Shown here: positions 1-8,457 of the stretch, piece by piece
Layout of the letters: each line of letters starts with the position of its first letter
How positions within the stretch are numbered: position 1 is the first letter of the stretch
Assembly (NCBI GenBank): GCA_900548365.1
Contig: URKM01000004.1
Coordinates: forward strand, 1-64,000
Source: an uncultured Collinsella sp.
Lineage (GTDB): Bacteria > Actinomycetota > Coriobacteriia > Coriobacteriales > Coriobacteriaceae
DNA length: 64,000 nt
Reading direction: 5' to 3'
Position numbers and translations under genes: made by a program
Notes under the pieces: model-generated
Database searches by the model: none
The model's input: the letters and a program-made list of their open reading frames with translations, nothing else
What the model was told of the DNA's origin: nothing

Positions 1-71
<71 letters not shown>

Positions 72-104
72 AAGCAATCCGCTGTCTGTCTGACAGCAAG
101 GAAT

Positions 105-133
105 AATATACTCATATCGTCTTACGCTTGCAA
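105..133 (-). promoter_or_regulatory. Promoter of the tRNA-Pro gene
   Basis: On the minus strand TTGCAA (133-128) is followed after 17 bases by TATATT (110-105), about 33 bases before the mature 5' end of the tRNA. Spacing and match fit a housekeeping sigma promoter. The rest of the gap to 340 shows no further convincing feature. Confidence 0.6.
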
Positions 134-340
134 GCACTATTTTGAAAAAAATTGGAATTAGTTTTGAACCTCGATCGGTACTGTTGGCAGCAACCGAATA
201 ACGGGGCGTCATATTCTTCCGGAAGGATCCGTCCGCCGACTTTCGCTATTTTCTGATAGACCGTGCTTGGACTGCTTGTCTATCCCTTCAAATGGGTATG
301 ATGACTCTCGTATGAATTCCAGAGCAGTAAGGAACAAAAC

Positions 341-1054
341 GTGGGCCTGAGGAAAAAGATCAAAAAGGAGCTCATCGGAACGTCCGATTATCCATCGAAT
401 AAGATCTTTACCATATCGAACTTCATCACGTTCCTTCGTCTCGTATTGACGTTCGTCTTCCTTTATCTGTTCGTTACCGACTACAACCGGTATATCGCGC
501 TCACCATCTACGCCATCGCAGCCTCGACGGACTGGCTTGATGGCCAGATTGCCCGCATGACCAAAACGGTCAGCTGGCTCGGCAAGATGATGGATCCCGT
601 CGTCGACCGCGCCCTGCTGTTTACCGGCGTCGTTGGCCTTGTTGCACGCGGGGAGCTCCCGTTCTGGATCTGCGCGATCCTGATCGGACGAGACGTGTAC
701 CTCGGCATCGGAAACCTCATCGTTCGCAAGTACCGTCGTCGTCCCATCGATGTCGTGTTCCCGGGTAAAGCTGCCACCGCCCTGCTTATGAGCGGCTTCT
801 CGCTGATGCTTCTCGGCTTGCCCGTACTCGATGGCGTCGCCATGCTGCCTGCCTCCTGGAGCGCATTTCCCGGCCTCAATGGGTCCGCGGCGCCCATGGG
901 AATCTACTTCGTCTATCTCGGCGTCGTCTTCTCCGTGATCACCGGAGTCATCTACACCATCAAGGGTCTCACGGCGATCAAGTATGCTGCCGAGCATCCG
1001 GAAGAGGAGGAAGAGGACTTCCTCAATCCTGAAATTATCGATAGCGACGAATAG
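341..1054 (+). CDS. CDP-alcohol phosphatidyltransferase (PgsA-like)
   Basis: Membrane enzyme of 237 residues that joins a CDP-activated lipid to an alcohol acceptor in phospholipid synthesis. The family signature is complete: D64, D67-G68, A71-R72, G81, D85 and D89. Hydrophobic segments surround it at about 27-62, 95-115, 125-140 and 190-215. The start is GTG with AAGGA just upstream. It heads a plus-strand group with an FHA protein, a MerR regulator and apt. The same pgsA/FHA/MerR neighbourhood occurs in mycobacteria (pgsA2, garA, Rv1828). A second member of this family is at 19903-20517, so this copy may use another acceptor, such as inositol phosphate or glycerol phosphate; the sequence does not decide. 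The tail is very acidic. Confidence 0.85.
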   Translation: MGLRKKIKKELIGTSDYPSNKIFTISNFITFLRLVLTFVFLYLFVTDYNRYIALTIYAIAASTDWLDGQIARMTKTVSWLGKMMDPVVDRALLFTGVVGLVARGELPFWICAILIGRDVYLGIGNLIVRKYRRRPIDVVFPGKAATALLMSGFSLMLLGLPVLDGVAMLPASWSAFPGLNGSAAPMGIYFVYLGVVFSVITGVIYTIKGLTAIKYAAEHPEEEEEDFLNPEIIDSDE

Positions 1055-1127
1055 AACCTACGCCATCGATTGCCCCGTGCTGGGGTACACTAGAGAGTAT
1101 CCAGTTTTTCTAGTCAGGAGCGCCGCT

Positions 1128-1562
1128 ATGTCACAATTGTTCTCGCGCGAAGCAGACCATAACCAATCCGTCGATTCGACTCGCGTCTTTCGCATGCCTC
1201 TCGATGACGCCACCTCTCCTGATCTCATGAGGAGCAGGCCCATCACCAAGCCCGTTCTTTCCATCATCAAGGGGCCTCAGTCTGGCGCCACCTTTGAACT
1301 CGAGCCCGTTGAAACGACGATCGGACGAGACCCTGCCAACAGCATCTTCCTCAACGATATGACCGTCTCGCGCAGCCATGCGAAGATCGTGAGAAATCAT
1401 GCTGGCACGCTCATCGAGGACCTTGGTTCCTTGAACGGGACGTGGGTGGATGGTGCCATCGTGAATTCCGCTCCGCTCCACGATGGCTCCTCCGTTCAGA
1501 TCGGCACCTTCACGCTTATTTACCACGAAAGCGCTCCAGAGCTCATCGAGACTGGTGAGTAG
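1128..1562 (+). CDS. FHA-domain protein resembling GarA/OdhI
   Basis: Small cytoplasmic protein of 144 residues with one forkhead-associated domain at about 42-138. The phosphothreonine-binding residues are present: G66-R67, S81-R-S-H84 and N103. The N-terminal tail carries STRVFR (17-22), which lines up with TTSVFR of mycobacterial GarA, where threonine phosphorylation makes the tail fold back onto the FHA domain. GarA/OdhI proteins use this to control 2-oxoglutarate metabolism; the same role here is inference. Translation could begin further upstream, but ATG 1128 is preceded by CAGGAG. The end overlaps the MerR gene by 8 bases, suggesting translational coupling. Confidence 0.85.
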   Translation: MSQLFSREADHNQSVDSTRVFRMPLDDATSPDLMRSRPITKPVLSIIKGPQSGATFELEPVETTIGRDPANSIFLNDMTVSRSHAKIVRNHAGTLIEDLGSLNGTWVDGAIVNSAPLHDGSSVQIGTFTLIYHESAPELIETGE

Positions 1563-2436
1563 CTTGGCCGAGCGCAGCTATCTAAGCATCGGGCAGGTCG
1601 TCAACCTGCTTCGCGGCGCATATCCCGATCTTTCGAATTCCAAGATTCGTTTTCTTGAGGACGAGGGATTGATTACTCCCCATCGAACTCCTAAAGGGTA
1701 TCGGCAATACTCTAAAGAGGACGTCGACCGGTTGGAAGTCATCCTTCATCTTCAGAAGACTCGGTATATGCCGCTTAACGTTATCAAACAGAAGCTCGAC
1801 GGTGCCACCGATTTGTCAACGCTAGCTTTTGAAGTCGGGCTGCTTTCCGATCTTCCCATGAAAGCGCAACCGAAGGAAAGCAAGCAGAAGCTGCATCCCA
1901 TTGAAGATATGCCCGATCTGCTTGGAGTCGAGATCTCGTTTGTAAGGTCGCTAGCGGATAATGATCTGATTCGCATCATTCGCAGCCCGCAAAATCGCGA
2001 GCTCGTCGATGGCCGAGATTTCGATATCATTCGCCACTGCGCCGAGCTGTCTCGGTTCCATATCGAACCGCGGAACCTGCGCCAGTACGTTTCTGCCGCA
2101 AATCGAGAATCTACAATGTTCGAACAGGTGCTGATCGGCATGCTTGGCATGGATGACTCTGATGAGGATCGCGCGGCCAAGCTCGAGCGAGCATTCAACA
2201 AGCTGCATGATCTTACCGATGGGGTCCGCACCGCGTTGCTTAAGAACAGGGTTTTCGAATCGCTGAATGCGATCGTCGAAGATGCCGATGTGGATAGCAT
2301 CGATGACGAGCTTTCGAAGGCGCAGAAAGCCAAATCGGATGCTCCGCGTGCTACCGAGCGCACCGAGCGTTCTAACATTCTCCCACTTGATTCCTCTGGT
2401 CGAGCTAAACAGACCTCCCATGTTATCCGTAAATAA
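1555..2436 (+). CDS. MerR-family transcriptional regulator (FtsR-like)
   Basis: A 293-residue regulator with an N-terminal MerR winged helix (about 10-78), including the recognition region around SKIRFLEDEGLI and the RQYSKEDVDRL wing motif. A longer helical region follows in place of a metal-binding tail. The GTG start at 1555 lies inside the end of the FHA gene; TTG 1564 is an alternative. The FHA-then-MerR order matches garA-Rv1828 in mycobacteria and odhI-ftsR in corynebacteria, where FtsR activates ftsZ. An analogous role in division is inference from synteny. The C-terminus is low-complexity and charged. Confidence 0.8.
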   Translation: MSSLAERSYLSIGQVVNLLRGAYPDLSNSKIRFLEDEGLITPHRTPKGYRQYSKEDVDRLEVILHLQKTRYMPLNVIKQKLDGATDLSTLAFEVGLLSDLPMKAQPKESKQKLHPIEDMPDLLGVEISFVRSLADNDLIRIIRSPQNRELVDGRDFDIIRHCAELSRFHIEPRNLRQYVSAANRESTMFEQVLIGMLGMDDSDEDRAAKLERAFNKLHDLTDGVRTALLKNRVFESLNAIVEDADVDSIDDELSKAQKAKSDAPRATERTERSNILPLDSSGRAKQTSHVIRK

Positions 2437-2471
2437 CCGTTGTAACGCGGTTTGATTCAAGGAGCAGATGC

Positions 2472-3005
2472 ATGAGCGACTTCGATTACGCTTCGCTGAT
2501 TACCGATATCCCGGATTACCCCGAGCCCGGCGTTGTCTTTAAGGATATCACGCCGCTTTTCGCTGATCCCGAGGGTCTGCGACAGACCGTGCTCGCGATC
2601 GCGGACCACTTCCGCGACGCCGGCGTAACGAAGATCGTGGGCCCCGAAGCCCGTGGCTTCATCGTTGGTGTTCCCGTAGCCATGGAGCTCGGCGCCGGCT
2701 TTATTCCCGCGCGAAAGCCCGGGAAGCTTCCTCGTAAGACGCTATCTGTCAGCTATGAGCTCGAGTATGGCACCGACTCGCTTGAAATACACGAGGATGC
2801 CATCCAGCCTGACGATAAGGTGCTGATCGTCGACGACCTCATCGCAACGGGCGGCACGGCGGCGGCAACCGGCAAGCTCATCTCCGAGATCGGTGCCGAG
2901 CTCGTGGGGTATGCCTGCATACTCGAGCTCGAGTTCCTCAATCCGCGTTCCACCCTTGCTTCCACGGGTGACCAGGAGCTCTTCAGTCTCGTCAAGGTGA
3001 ATTAG
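2472..3005 (+). CDS. apt: Adenine phosphoribosyltransferase
   Basis: Purine salvage enzyme that makes AMP from adenine and PRPP. The 177-residue length is normal. The PRPP loop VLIVDDLIATGGT is at 117-129 and the conserved EARGF is at 59-63. AAGGAG lies 9 bases before the ATG. The gene follows the MerR gene by 35 bases and is closed by a strong terminator at 3051-3090, so it probably ends the plus-strand transcript that begins with the PgsA-like gene. Confidence 0.95.
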   Translation: MSDFDYASLITDIPDYPEPGVVFKDITPLFADPEGLRQTVLAIADHFRDAGVTKIVGPEARGFIVGVPVAMELGAGFIPARKPGKLPRKTLSVSYELEYGTDSLEIHEDAIQPDDKVLIVDDLIATGGTAAATGKLISEIGAELVGYACILELEFLNPRSTLASTGDQELFSLVKVN

Positions 3006-3050
3006 CATCTTTTGACGAGACAATTCGAATTGCCTCTATATCGACGAAAT

Positions 3051-3090
3051 GGGACCGGCTCTCCGTAAAGGGAGCCGGTCCCAGCTTTTT
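3051..3090 (+). terminator. Intrinsic terminator after apt
   Basis: GGGACCGGCTC pairs with GAGCCGGTCCC (11 bp, extendable by wobble pairs into the loop) and is followed by CAGCTTTTT. It lies 46 bases after the apt stop codon. Confidence 0.9.
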
Positions 3091-3147
3091 GATGTTCCAT
3101 GTATTGCCCAAACGGGATTTGATCAGCTTCCTGTCGATCGACGGGCT

Positions 3148-3759
3148 TTAACCGACCGGCATCCCGCTATACGAGAGATAGTGCATGAGAAACATCTTAG
3201 ATGCAAATGCGATCGCGGTGCTGCGTATGAGAAGGGATTCCCTCGTAACATGCTGCGCCGAATCGGCATTGGAATGCGGCATCTCGCAAAACATCCCTTG
3301 GACTGATTGCGTGATCTCTCGAGCCGCATAATCATACGCCACCATGTCGGGATACGTCATTTTTTGAATGCGGAGCAGTTGCTGTATAGCAGAAATCGAT
3401 AGAACCTGTTTAAACACGCAGATTACAAGCAGCCGGCCGATGCGCTCCCTCGTGTACATTTTCTTTACCGGGGGTGCTAACAATCCAGTCTTTACATAGT
3501 TGTTGATCATCGAGGAGGTGAGCCAGGACCCATCGATTCCTTGATTGAGAGGGGAGAGGACGGACTCTACATAGGCAATCACTTGTTCACGATAGAGCGG
3601 CAGTTCGGGAAGCTCGTCAAAGGACGGCATGCGAAACCTTGAAGCTTCACGCACACAAGTTGAATCAAGAAATGCGTCTGGAAGTACCGTAGGCGTCACG
3701 TCTTCCAGGGTGATTGAATCCGCACTATCCGACATGGGAATGGTTAGATTATGCGGCAT
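3148..3759 (-). CDS. DUF1836 domain protein
   Basis: A 203-residue protein of the DUF1836 family. The conserved core is at about 50-125: LPLYREQVIAYVES, then LTSSMINNYVKTGLL, then PVKKMYTRERIGRLL and a segment on choosing inducers (LSISAIQQLL). The MINNYVK...KKxYTRE pattern resembles a MerR-type helix-turn-helix, so DNA binding is plausible, but no function is established for the family that I can cite. AAGGATG precedes the ATG. It is transcribed divergently from degV with about 185 bases between them, so it may regulate its neighbour; this is inference. Confidence 0.75.
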   Translation of the reverse strand: MPHNLTIPMSDSADSITLEDVTPTVLPDAFLDSTCVREASRFRMPSFDELPELPLYREQVIAYVESVLSPLNQGIDGSWLTSSMINNYVKTGLLAPPVKKMYTRERIGRLLVICVFKQVLSISAIQQLLRIQKMTYPDMVAYDYAAREITQSVQGMFCEMPHSNADSAQHVTRESLLIRSTAIAFASKMFLMHYLSYSGMPVG

Positions 3760-3843
3760 GAGATCATCCTTACCTCTTTAGTCGTACAGATCAAGTTCGC
3801 CTACGCGTGGGGTAGAGCGCGGTAAACAAAAACATTGTTTATC

Positions 3844-3849
3844 ATTATA
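3844..3849 (-). promoter_or_regulatory. Probable -10 element for the DUF1836 gene
   Basis: Perfect TATAAT on the minus strand, 85 bases before the start codon. No good -35 sits at 16-18 bases, so the call rests on the -10 alone. On the plus strand TATACT at 3907-3912 is a weaker candidate -10 for degV. Confidence 0.4.
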
Positions 3850-3944
3850 ACTAGAATACATAACCTAATCAGCTTGTTTTCAATACCAGCTATCATGCTG
3901 AGGTGTATACTCACTGAAGCTGCCTGTCGTTGGAAAGGTTCTCT

Positions 3945-4814
3945 ATGTCTTGGTGCATCGCAGTCGATTCGAGCTGCAACCTCCGCGGATATAAGCCGAA
4001 CTCGACTCATACCATTTTTAGACTTGCGCCTTTGAAGGTGCATGTTGGACATCATGAATTCGTAGATGACGAATCCCTTGATGTCTCAGCATTGAATCGA
4101 GCCGTTCTCGATGAGTCAAGCGCGTCCTCGAGCTCGTGCCCGAGTATCGGGGAGTGGGCTGATATTTTCCGAACAGCAGACAACATCATCGCGATAACCA
4201 TCTCGTCGAACCTATCTGGAAGCTTTGAGTCCGCGCAGATGGCACGCAACATGGTTCTCGATGAATATGCACGGGATCATGCCGGGGTCATAGCAGGTAA
4301 GAATATTCACATTGTCAATTCTCGGGCTGCGGGTGGAAAACTCGAGGTACTCGTACGCATGCTCGATGCCTACCTCATGGAAGACCATGCGTTCGATGAG
4401 GTAGTTTCCTACGTCACTAAAGCTGAAGCCTCTTCGCAAGTTCTCTATTCATTAAGCAGATATGAGAACCTTACCAAGAGCGGGCGTATGCCAAGGGGTG
4501 TTGGAGCTGTTGCTTCCAAATTGAACATCCGCATCTTGGGAACGGCCTCGCACGAAGGCACCATCAAAGTCGTCGGCCCAACTCGCGGGGAGAAGAAGAC
4601 GATCAAGAAGATCGTAGAAACGATGCAAGCCGATGGATACCATGGCGGACGGGTTTACATCGATCATGTTGATAATGCGGGGACCGCTTCAGGCATCAGC
4701 GATGCAATCCATGATATCTGGCCGATGGCATCCGTTGAGGTGCTGCCATGCGGTGGTCTCTGCTCATATTATGCTGAGCAATCCGGCATCATCGTGGGTT
4801 ATGAATGGCTCTAG
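3945..4814 (+). CDS. DegV-family fatty-acid-binding protein
   Basis: A 289-residue DegV protein. These bind a single fatty acid, and in Firmicutes they act as FakB with the kinase FakA. The opening CIAVDSSCNL, the VDDESLD segment, TISSNLSGSF (lipid-binding region) and the late region around SLSRYENLTKSGR are typical. Start chosen at ATG 3945 because AAAGG sits 7 bases upstream; the ATG 15 bases earlier has none. No FakA is visible in this window, so the partner is unknown. It is divergent from the DUF1836 gene and convergent with trxB across a long inverted repeat. Confidence 0.85.
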   Translation: MSWCIAVDSSCNLRGYKPNSTHTIFRLAPLKVHVGHHEFVDDESLDVSALNRAVLDESSASSSSCPSIGEWADIFRTADNIIAITISSNLSGSFESAQMARNMVLDEYARDHAGVIAGKNIHIVNSRAAGGKLEVLVRMLDAYLMEDHAFDEVVSYVTKAEASSQVLYSLSRYENLTKSGRMPRGVGAVASKLNIRILGTASHEGTIKVVGPTRGEKKTIKKIVETMQADGYHGGRVYIDHVDNAGTASGISDAIHDIWPMASVEVLPCGGLCSYYAEQSGIIVGYEWL

Positions 4815-4873
4815 TCGTTATCTGCTCTTGAATGCGATCCAGCTTGACCACGATATGGATGGATCTTGATAGT

Positions 4874-4912
4874 GGAGGGGTTTTGAAAGCGAAGCGTTTT
4901 CAAAACCCCTCC
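4874..4912. terminator. Long inverted repeat between convergent degV and trxB
   Basis: GGAGGGGTTTTGAAA pairs perfectly with TTTCAAAACCCCTCC, and the inner bases extend the stem to about 18 bp with a 3-base loop. It sits between two convergent genes, as a shared terminator would, but neither side has a clear run of T after the stem. Confidence 0.55.
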
Positions 4913-5016
4913 AGGTTGAAAGAGCAACTTTACATAAGATATATTATCAATAATTACTGAACAAATCATTGAGGGCGGCTGCGCGTGCAGTCGCGGCATT
5001 CCAGCCTAGAGAGCTT

Positions 5017-5952
5017 TCATGCCTCAAGATATGTATTGACTGCATTGGCGGCAATCGCGCCATCGGCAGCTGCCGTAACAACCTGACGCAAACGTTTAGA
5101 GCGCATGTCTCCGACGCAATATAGGCCTGAGGTCTTCGTGGCCATCGATTCGTCGGTGATGACACCACCATCTGGACCGATCTCGACATAATCACGCACC
5201 AAGTCAACAACGGGGTCGTTGCCGGCAAATACAAAGATACCGAAGCTGCCCTGGGGATATTCCTCGCAATAGGTTTCTGCGGTCTGATTATCTCTAAAAG
5301 TGATGCTTGAGGGAAGCTGTTCTCCGGCAACTGAAACGATCGACGTATTGAAGCGTACAGAAACGTTATCGAGCATCGAGAGCTTATGCACCAGTCCGCG
5401 CTCGGCCCTGAAGACGTCTCGCCGAACGATCATCGTTACGGATTTGGCGATTTTAGCCAAATACAGCGCCTCTTCGACAGCCGAATTACCGCCACCAACT
5501 ACAAATACATCTTTGTTTCTATAGAACATTCCATCACACGTAGCGCAATAGGAAACGCCACGGCCTCGGAATGCGTCCTCTCCGTCGAATCCAGCTGGTC
5601 GCGGGGTCGCTCCGGTTGCAACGATAAGCGAACGGCTCGTCATCGATCCATTATCCAAGCCGATCTCAAACGTACCGTCTTCCCGGTGGGCAACGTGCGT
5701 AACCATGGAATAGAGAGTTTGCGCGCCAAATTCCTCAGCGTGCTCCTGGAATTTCTGGCCCAACTCCGATCCAGATATAGATGCGACGCCGGGATAGTTT
5801 TCAACCATATCCGAAGTGGCTATCTGTCCGCCAGGCATACCTTGTTCGATTACAACGGTTGAGAGGCTGGCACGGGCCGTATAGAGAGCCGCGGTATATC
5901 CCGCAGGGCCGCCGCCGATGATGATCAAGTCGTACATGGTTTCAGTGGTCAT
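5017..5952 (-). CDS. trxB: Thioredoxin reductase
   Basis: FAD enzyme that passes electrons from NADPH to thioredoxin. Of the 311 residues, GGGPAG at 13-18 binds FAD, the redox-active pair is C136-A-T-C139 in SYCATCD, and GGGNSAVEEA at about 153-162 binds NADPH. The length is standard. ATG 5952 is chosen because GGAGGA lies 5 bases upstream; a TTG 12 bases earlier would overlap that site. It shares a 99-base divergent region with the glycosyltransferase gene. Confidence 0.95.
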   Translation of the reverse strand: MTTETMYDLIIIGGGPAGYTAALYTARASLSTVVIEQGMPGGQIATSDMVENYPGVASISGSELGQKFQEHAEEFGAQTLYSMVTHVAHREDGTFEIGLDNGSMTSRSLIVATGATPRPAGFDGEDAFRGRGVSYCATCDGMFYRNKDVFVVGGGNSAVEEALYLAKIAKSVTMIVRRDVFRAERGLVHKLSMLDNVSVRFNTSIVSVAGEQLPSSITFRDNQTAETYCEEYPQGSFGIFVFAGNDPVVDLVRDYVEIGPDGGVITDESMATKTSGLYCVGDMRSKRLRQVVTAAADGAIAANAVNTYLEA

Positions 5953-5973
5953 AGGTTCCTCCAATCGTCTCTT

Positions 5974-6001
5974 TTGACTGGTACCCCGTAAGCAATATTC
6001 T
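5974..6001 (+). promoter_or_regulatory. Promoter of the glycosyltransferase gene
   Basis: TTGACT (5974-5979), a 16-base spacer and TATTCT (5996-6001), about 50 bases before the start codon at 6052. Confidence 0.55.
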
Positions 6002-6051
6002 CATCACAATTTGGGCGTAGAATGTTAAAACTGCTTACCTTAAGGAGTGCT

Positions 6052-7338
6052 ATGACCGAGCCGGAACTTCTCTCCCTGCCCGCAACTGTTTCCGATAGCA
6101 ATGAGACCGCATCTTCGCGCAAGCCCGTGATCACCATCGTGCACGCATCCGTGGGTTCAGGTCATCGTGCGGCTGCCAATGCCGTTGCAGCCGCCTTCAA
6201 TCAGCTTAAAGGTAAGGGTAAGGTACCTAACGATGTTGAGGTCGAGGTTCTCGACATCCTTGATTACGGCAGAATCATTTTCGATGGCAACAAGACCGCC
6301 GCAGCCTTCACCGGTGCATCGCGTCCGATCTATGATGTGACATGGCGATATACGCTAACTGGCCGAATTCTCTGGGGCGGCGGATCGATCTGGTCGCGTG
6401 TCATGTTTCCGCGTTTCAACGACTACATACGGGAAAAACAACCGTTAGCGGTCGTCTGCACGCATATCACGGCAGCGAACGTTGCCGCTGGAGCAAGGAT
6501 GATAACCGGGATCGATTATCCACTCGTATGCATACCGACCGATTATGAAATCGAGGGTCTATGGCCACATAAGGAAGCGGATTTATTCTGCGTGGCCACC
6601 GAGTTCATGGCCGAAACGCTCCGTCCTCGCAAAGTGGATGAAAGCCATATCAAGATCACCGGTATCCCCGTGCGCCCCGGTTTCGGCGATGATCCCTTTT
6701 CTCGAGATGAGGTACTCAGGCGTTTCAACCTCCCCAATGATCGCGCTATCGTGCTGGTAATGGCCGGGGCGAGCCTGCCGCAGCCATATGTCAGGTTCCG
6801 CGCCGCCATGGAGCAGACGCTCCCCTACCTTCGTCGATTCCAGCACATGCACTTCGTATTTCTTCCTGGTAAAGATATCGAGTACTCAAGGAATCTCAAA
6901 GCTGTGTTTCAGGGGATGAAGCTCGATAACGCGACGGTGCTTGATTTCGTCGACGATATGGCATCGCTTATGCGAGCCAGTGATTTGGCCATCATGAAGT
7001 CTGGCGGCCTCTCGATCACGGAATGCCTGTGCGCCAAGCTTCCGATGCTTCTCGTGGGAAAATCCTATGGACAGGAAAAAGCGAACACAACCATGCTCTC
7101 TTCTTTCGGTGCCAGTTTGCACGCTACGACTGCTCGAGAACTCGTGAGCACCCTTGATCATATCCACGAGCATCCAGAGGTGCTGGACGCCCTGCTTATC
7201 AACGCCGATGCGCTCCGACGTCCCCAGGCGGCCGAGGACATTGCGAACGCCACTATGGACCTTGTTGGGCTTCCGCAAGAGCGCGCTCGCTATCTTTTCA
7301 GCTTCTATCTCGGCGACAAGCCCGCCCATGTTCGCTAG
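6052..7338 (+). CDS. GT28-family glycolipid glycosyltransferase (UgtP/MGDG synthase-like)
   Basis: A 428-residue glycosyltransferase with the two-domain fold of MGDG synthases and UgtP-like diacylglycerol glucosyltransferases. The N-terminal half opens with IVHASVGSGHRAAANAV (GSGH at 35-38), typical of the lipid-acceptor domain. The C-terminal half has KITGIPVRPGF, a VLVMAGAS strand and the nucleotide-sugar motif MKSGGLSITECLCAKLP. It probably adds a sugar to diacylglycerol to make membrane glycolipid or a lipoglycan anchor; donor and product are not shown by the sequence. Start chosen at ATG 6052, with AAGGAG 5 bases upstream. Confidence 0.8.
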   Translation: MTEPELLSLPATVSDSNETASSRKPVITIVHASVGSGHRAAANAVAAAFNQLKGKGKVPNDVEVEVLDILDYGRIIFDGNKTAAAFTGASRPIYDVTWRYTLTGRILWGGGSIWSRVMFPRFNDYIREKQPLAVVCTHITAANVAAGARMITGIDYPLVCIPTDYEIEGLWPHKEADLFCVATEFMAETLRPRKVDESHIKITGIPVRPGFGDDPFSRDEVLRRFNLPNDRAIVLVMAGASLPQPYVRFRAAMEQTLPYLRRFQHMHFVFLPGKDIEYSRNLKAVFQGMKLDNATVLDFVDDMASLMRASDLAIMKSGGLSITECLCAKLPMLLVGKSYGQEKANTTMLSSFGASLHATTARELVSTLDHIHEHPEVLDALLINADALRRPQAAEDIANATMDLVGLPQERARYLFSFYLGDKPAHVR

Positions 7339-7355
7339 GAAGCTCGAAACAAATC

Positions 7356-7397
7356 GGCGCTCCATGTGGACCGAAAACGAATGGAGCGCCTTGTTTG
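7356..7397. terminator. Bidirectional terminator between glycosyltransferase gene and dut
   Basis: GGCGCTCCAT pairs with ATGGAGCGCC (10 bp, 15-base loop). It is followed by TTGTTTG on the plus strand and by GATTTGTTT on the minus strand, fitting convergent genes. Nothing else is evident in the remaining ~95 bases to dut. Confidence 0.7.
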
Positions 7398-7491
7398 CAT
7401 GAGGGTCTATGATGTGGAGCCGTTTCAGGGGGTGCACCTATAAAGTCGCTGCCTGAAACAGCAACAGGCTATGCAACCTTGAGTCACGGCA

Positions 7492-7935
7492 TTACATCGT
7501 TCCACTGGAACCAAATCCGCCGTTTCCGCGATCGGTGGCATCCAGCTCATCAACCTCCACCAGCTCAACCGATGGCACTTCCTGAATAACCAACTGGGCG
7601 ATGCGCTCGCCACGCTCGATCATGATGTCGTGTTCGGGGTCAAGATTGATAGCGATGATCTTAAGCTCGCCGCGATAATGCGCATCGATAAGGCCCGGTG
7701 TGTTTACGATGGAGAGACCGCGTTTGATCGCCAATCCCGAGCGCGGTTGGACGAAACCTGCATATCCATCTGGAATCGCGATAGCGAGCCCCGTGGAAAC
7801 CATGGCGCGTTCGAAGGGTTTGAGCCGGATGCTTTCGTTTGCCCGCAAGTCAAGACCTGCATCGCCTTGATAGGCGTAAGCAGGCGGCTCGACAGATGGA
7901 TCAAGACGCTTGATTGAGACCTGAATATTGGACAT
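7492..7935 (-). CDS. dut: dUTP diphosphatase
   Basis: Hydrolyses dUTP to dUMP, keeping uracil out of DNA and feeding dTMP synthesis. All five trimeric dUTPase motifs are present in 147 residues: motif 1 near ERAMVSTGLAIAIP, PRSGLA, the NTPGLIDAHYRGEL substrate loop, GERIAQL and the C-terminal GNGGFGSSG arm that closes over the substrate. AGGTAGG precedes the ATG. nrdR ends 5 bases upstream, so the two are co-transcribed. Confidence 0.95.
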   Translation of the reverse strand: MSNIQVSIKRLDPSVEPPAYAYQGDAGLDLRANESIRLKPFERAMVSTGLAIAIPDGYAGFVQPRSGLAIKRGLSIVNTPGLIDAHYRGELKIIAINLDPEHDIMIERGERIAQLVIQEVPSVELVEVDELDATDRGNGGFGSSGTM

Positions 7936-7940
7936 GAAAC

Positions 7941-8384
7941 CTACCTCAACTTATTTAATTCCTGGATAAACTCGTCGACATCTTTGAAATCACGATAGAC
8001 GGAAGCAAAGCGAATGTACGCGACCTTGTCGATGACCTGAAGGCGCTTCAGAACCATATCACCCAATTCATGAGAGCTTACGGCGGTACGGGTACTTTGC
8101 CTCAATTCGCTTTCGATATCATCGATCAGCGCGTTGAGCTGAGGAAGATCGATATCCCGTTTGGAAGTCGCCCGCATCAAGCCGACAAGCAGCTTGTTTC
8201 TATCGAAGGGTTGGGTCGAACCGTTGCTTTTAACGACTTCGATTTGATCTTCGCAACGTTCAAAGGTGGTAAACCTATAGCCACACGCTTTGCATTCACG
8301 GCGCCGCTTCGTTGCATTCGCGGCTTCCTGCATTCGAGAGTCGATAACTCGAGTATCGTCTGAGCCGCATTTTGGACAACGCAC
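7941..8384 (-). CDS. nrdR: Transcriptional repressor NrdR
   Basis: ATP/dATP-sensing repressor of ribonucleotide reductase genes. It has an N-terminal zinc ribbon (C3, C6, C31, C34), the basic stretch KRRRE, and an ATP-cone domain from about 48 to 138. The start is GTG behind a strong AAAGGAGG. It follows the LysM gene and precedes dut, linking dNTP supply to the neighbouring SOS genes; nrdR beside a LysM gene and lexA is also the mycobacterial arrangement. Confidence 0.96.
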   Translation of the reverse strand: MRCPKCGSDDTRVIDSRMQEAANATKRRRECKACGYRFTTFERCEDQIEVVKSNGSTQPFDRNKLLVGLMRATSKRDIDLPQLNALIDDIESELRQSTRTAVSSHELGDMVLKRLQVIDKVAYIRFASVYRDFKDVDEFIQELNKLR

Positions 8385-8457
8385 GATGACCTCCTTTCAA
8401 AGTCTTAGGTTCTATTAGAGTACCATCGAATCAAAGAAGGAGCTGTTCTGCATCGCT

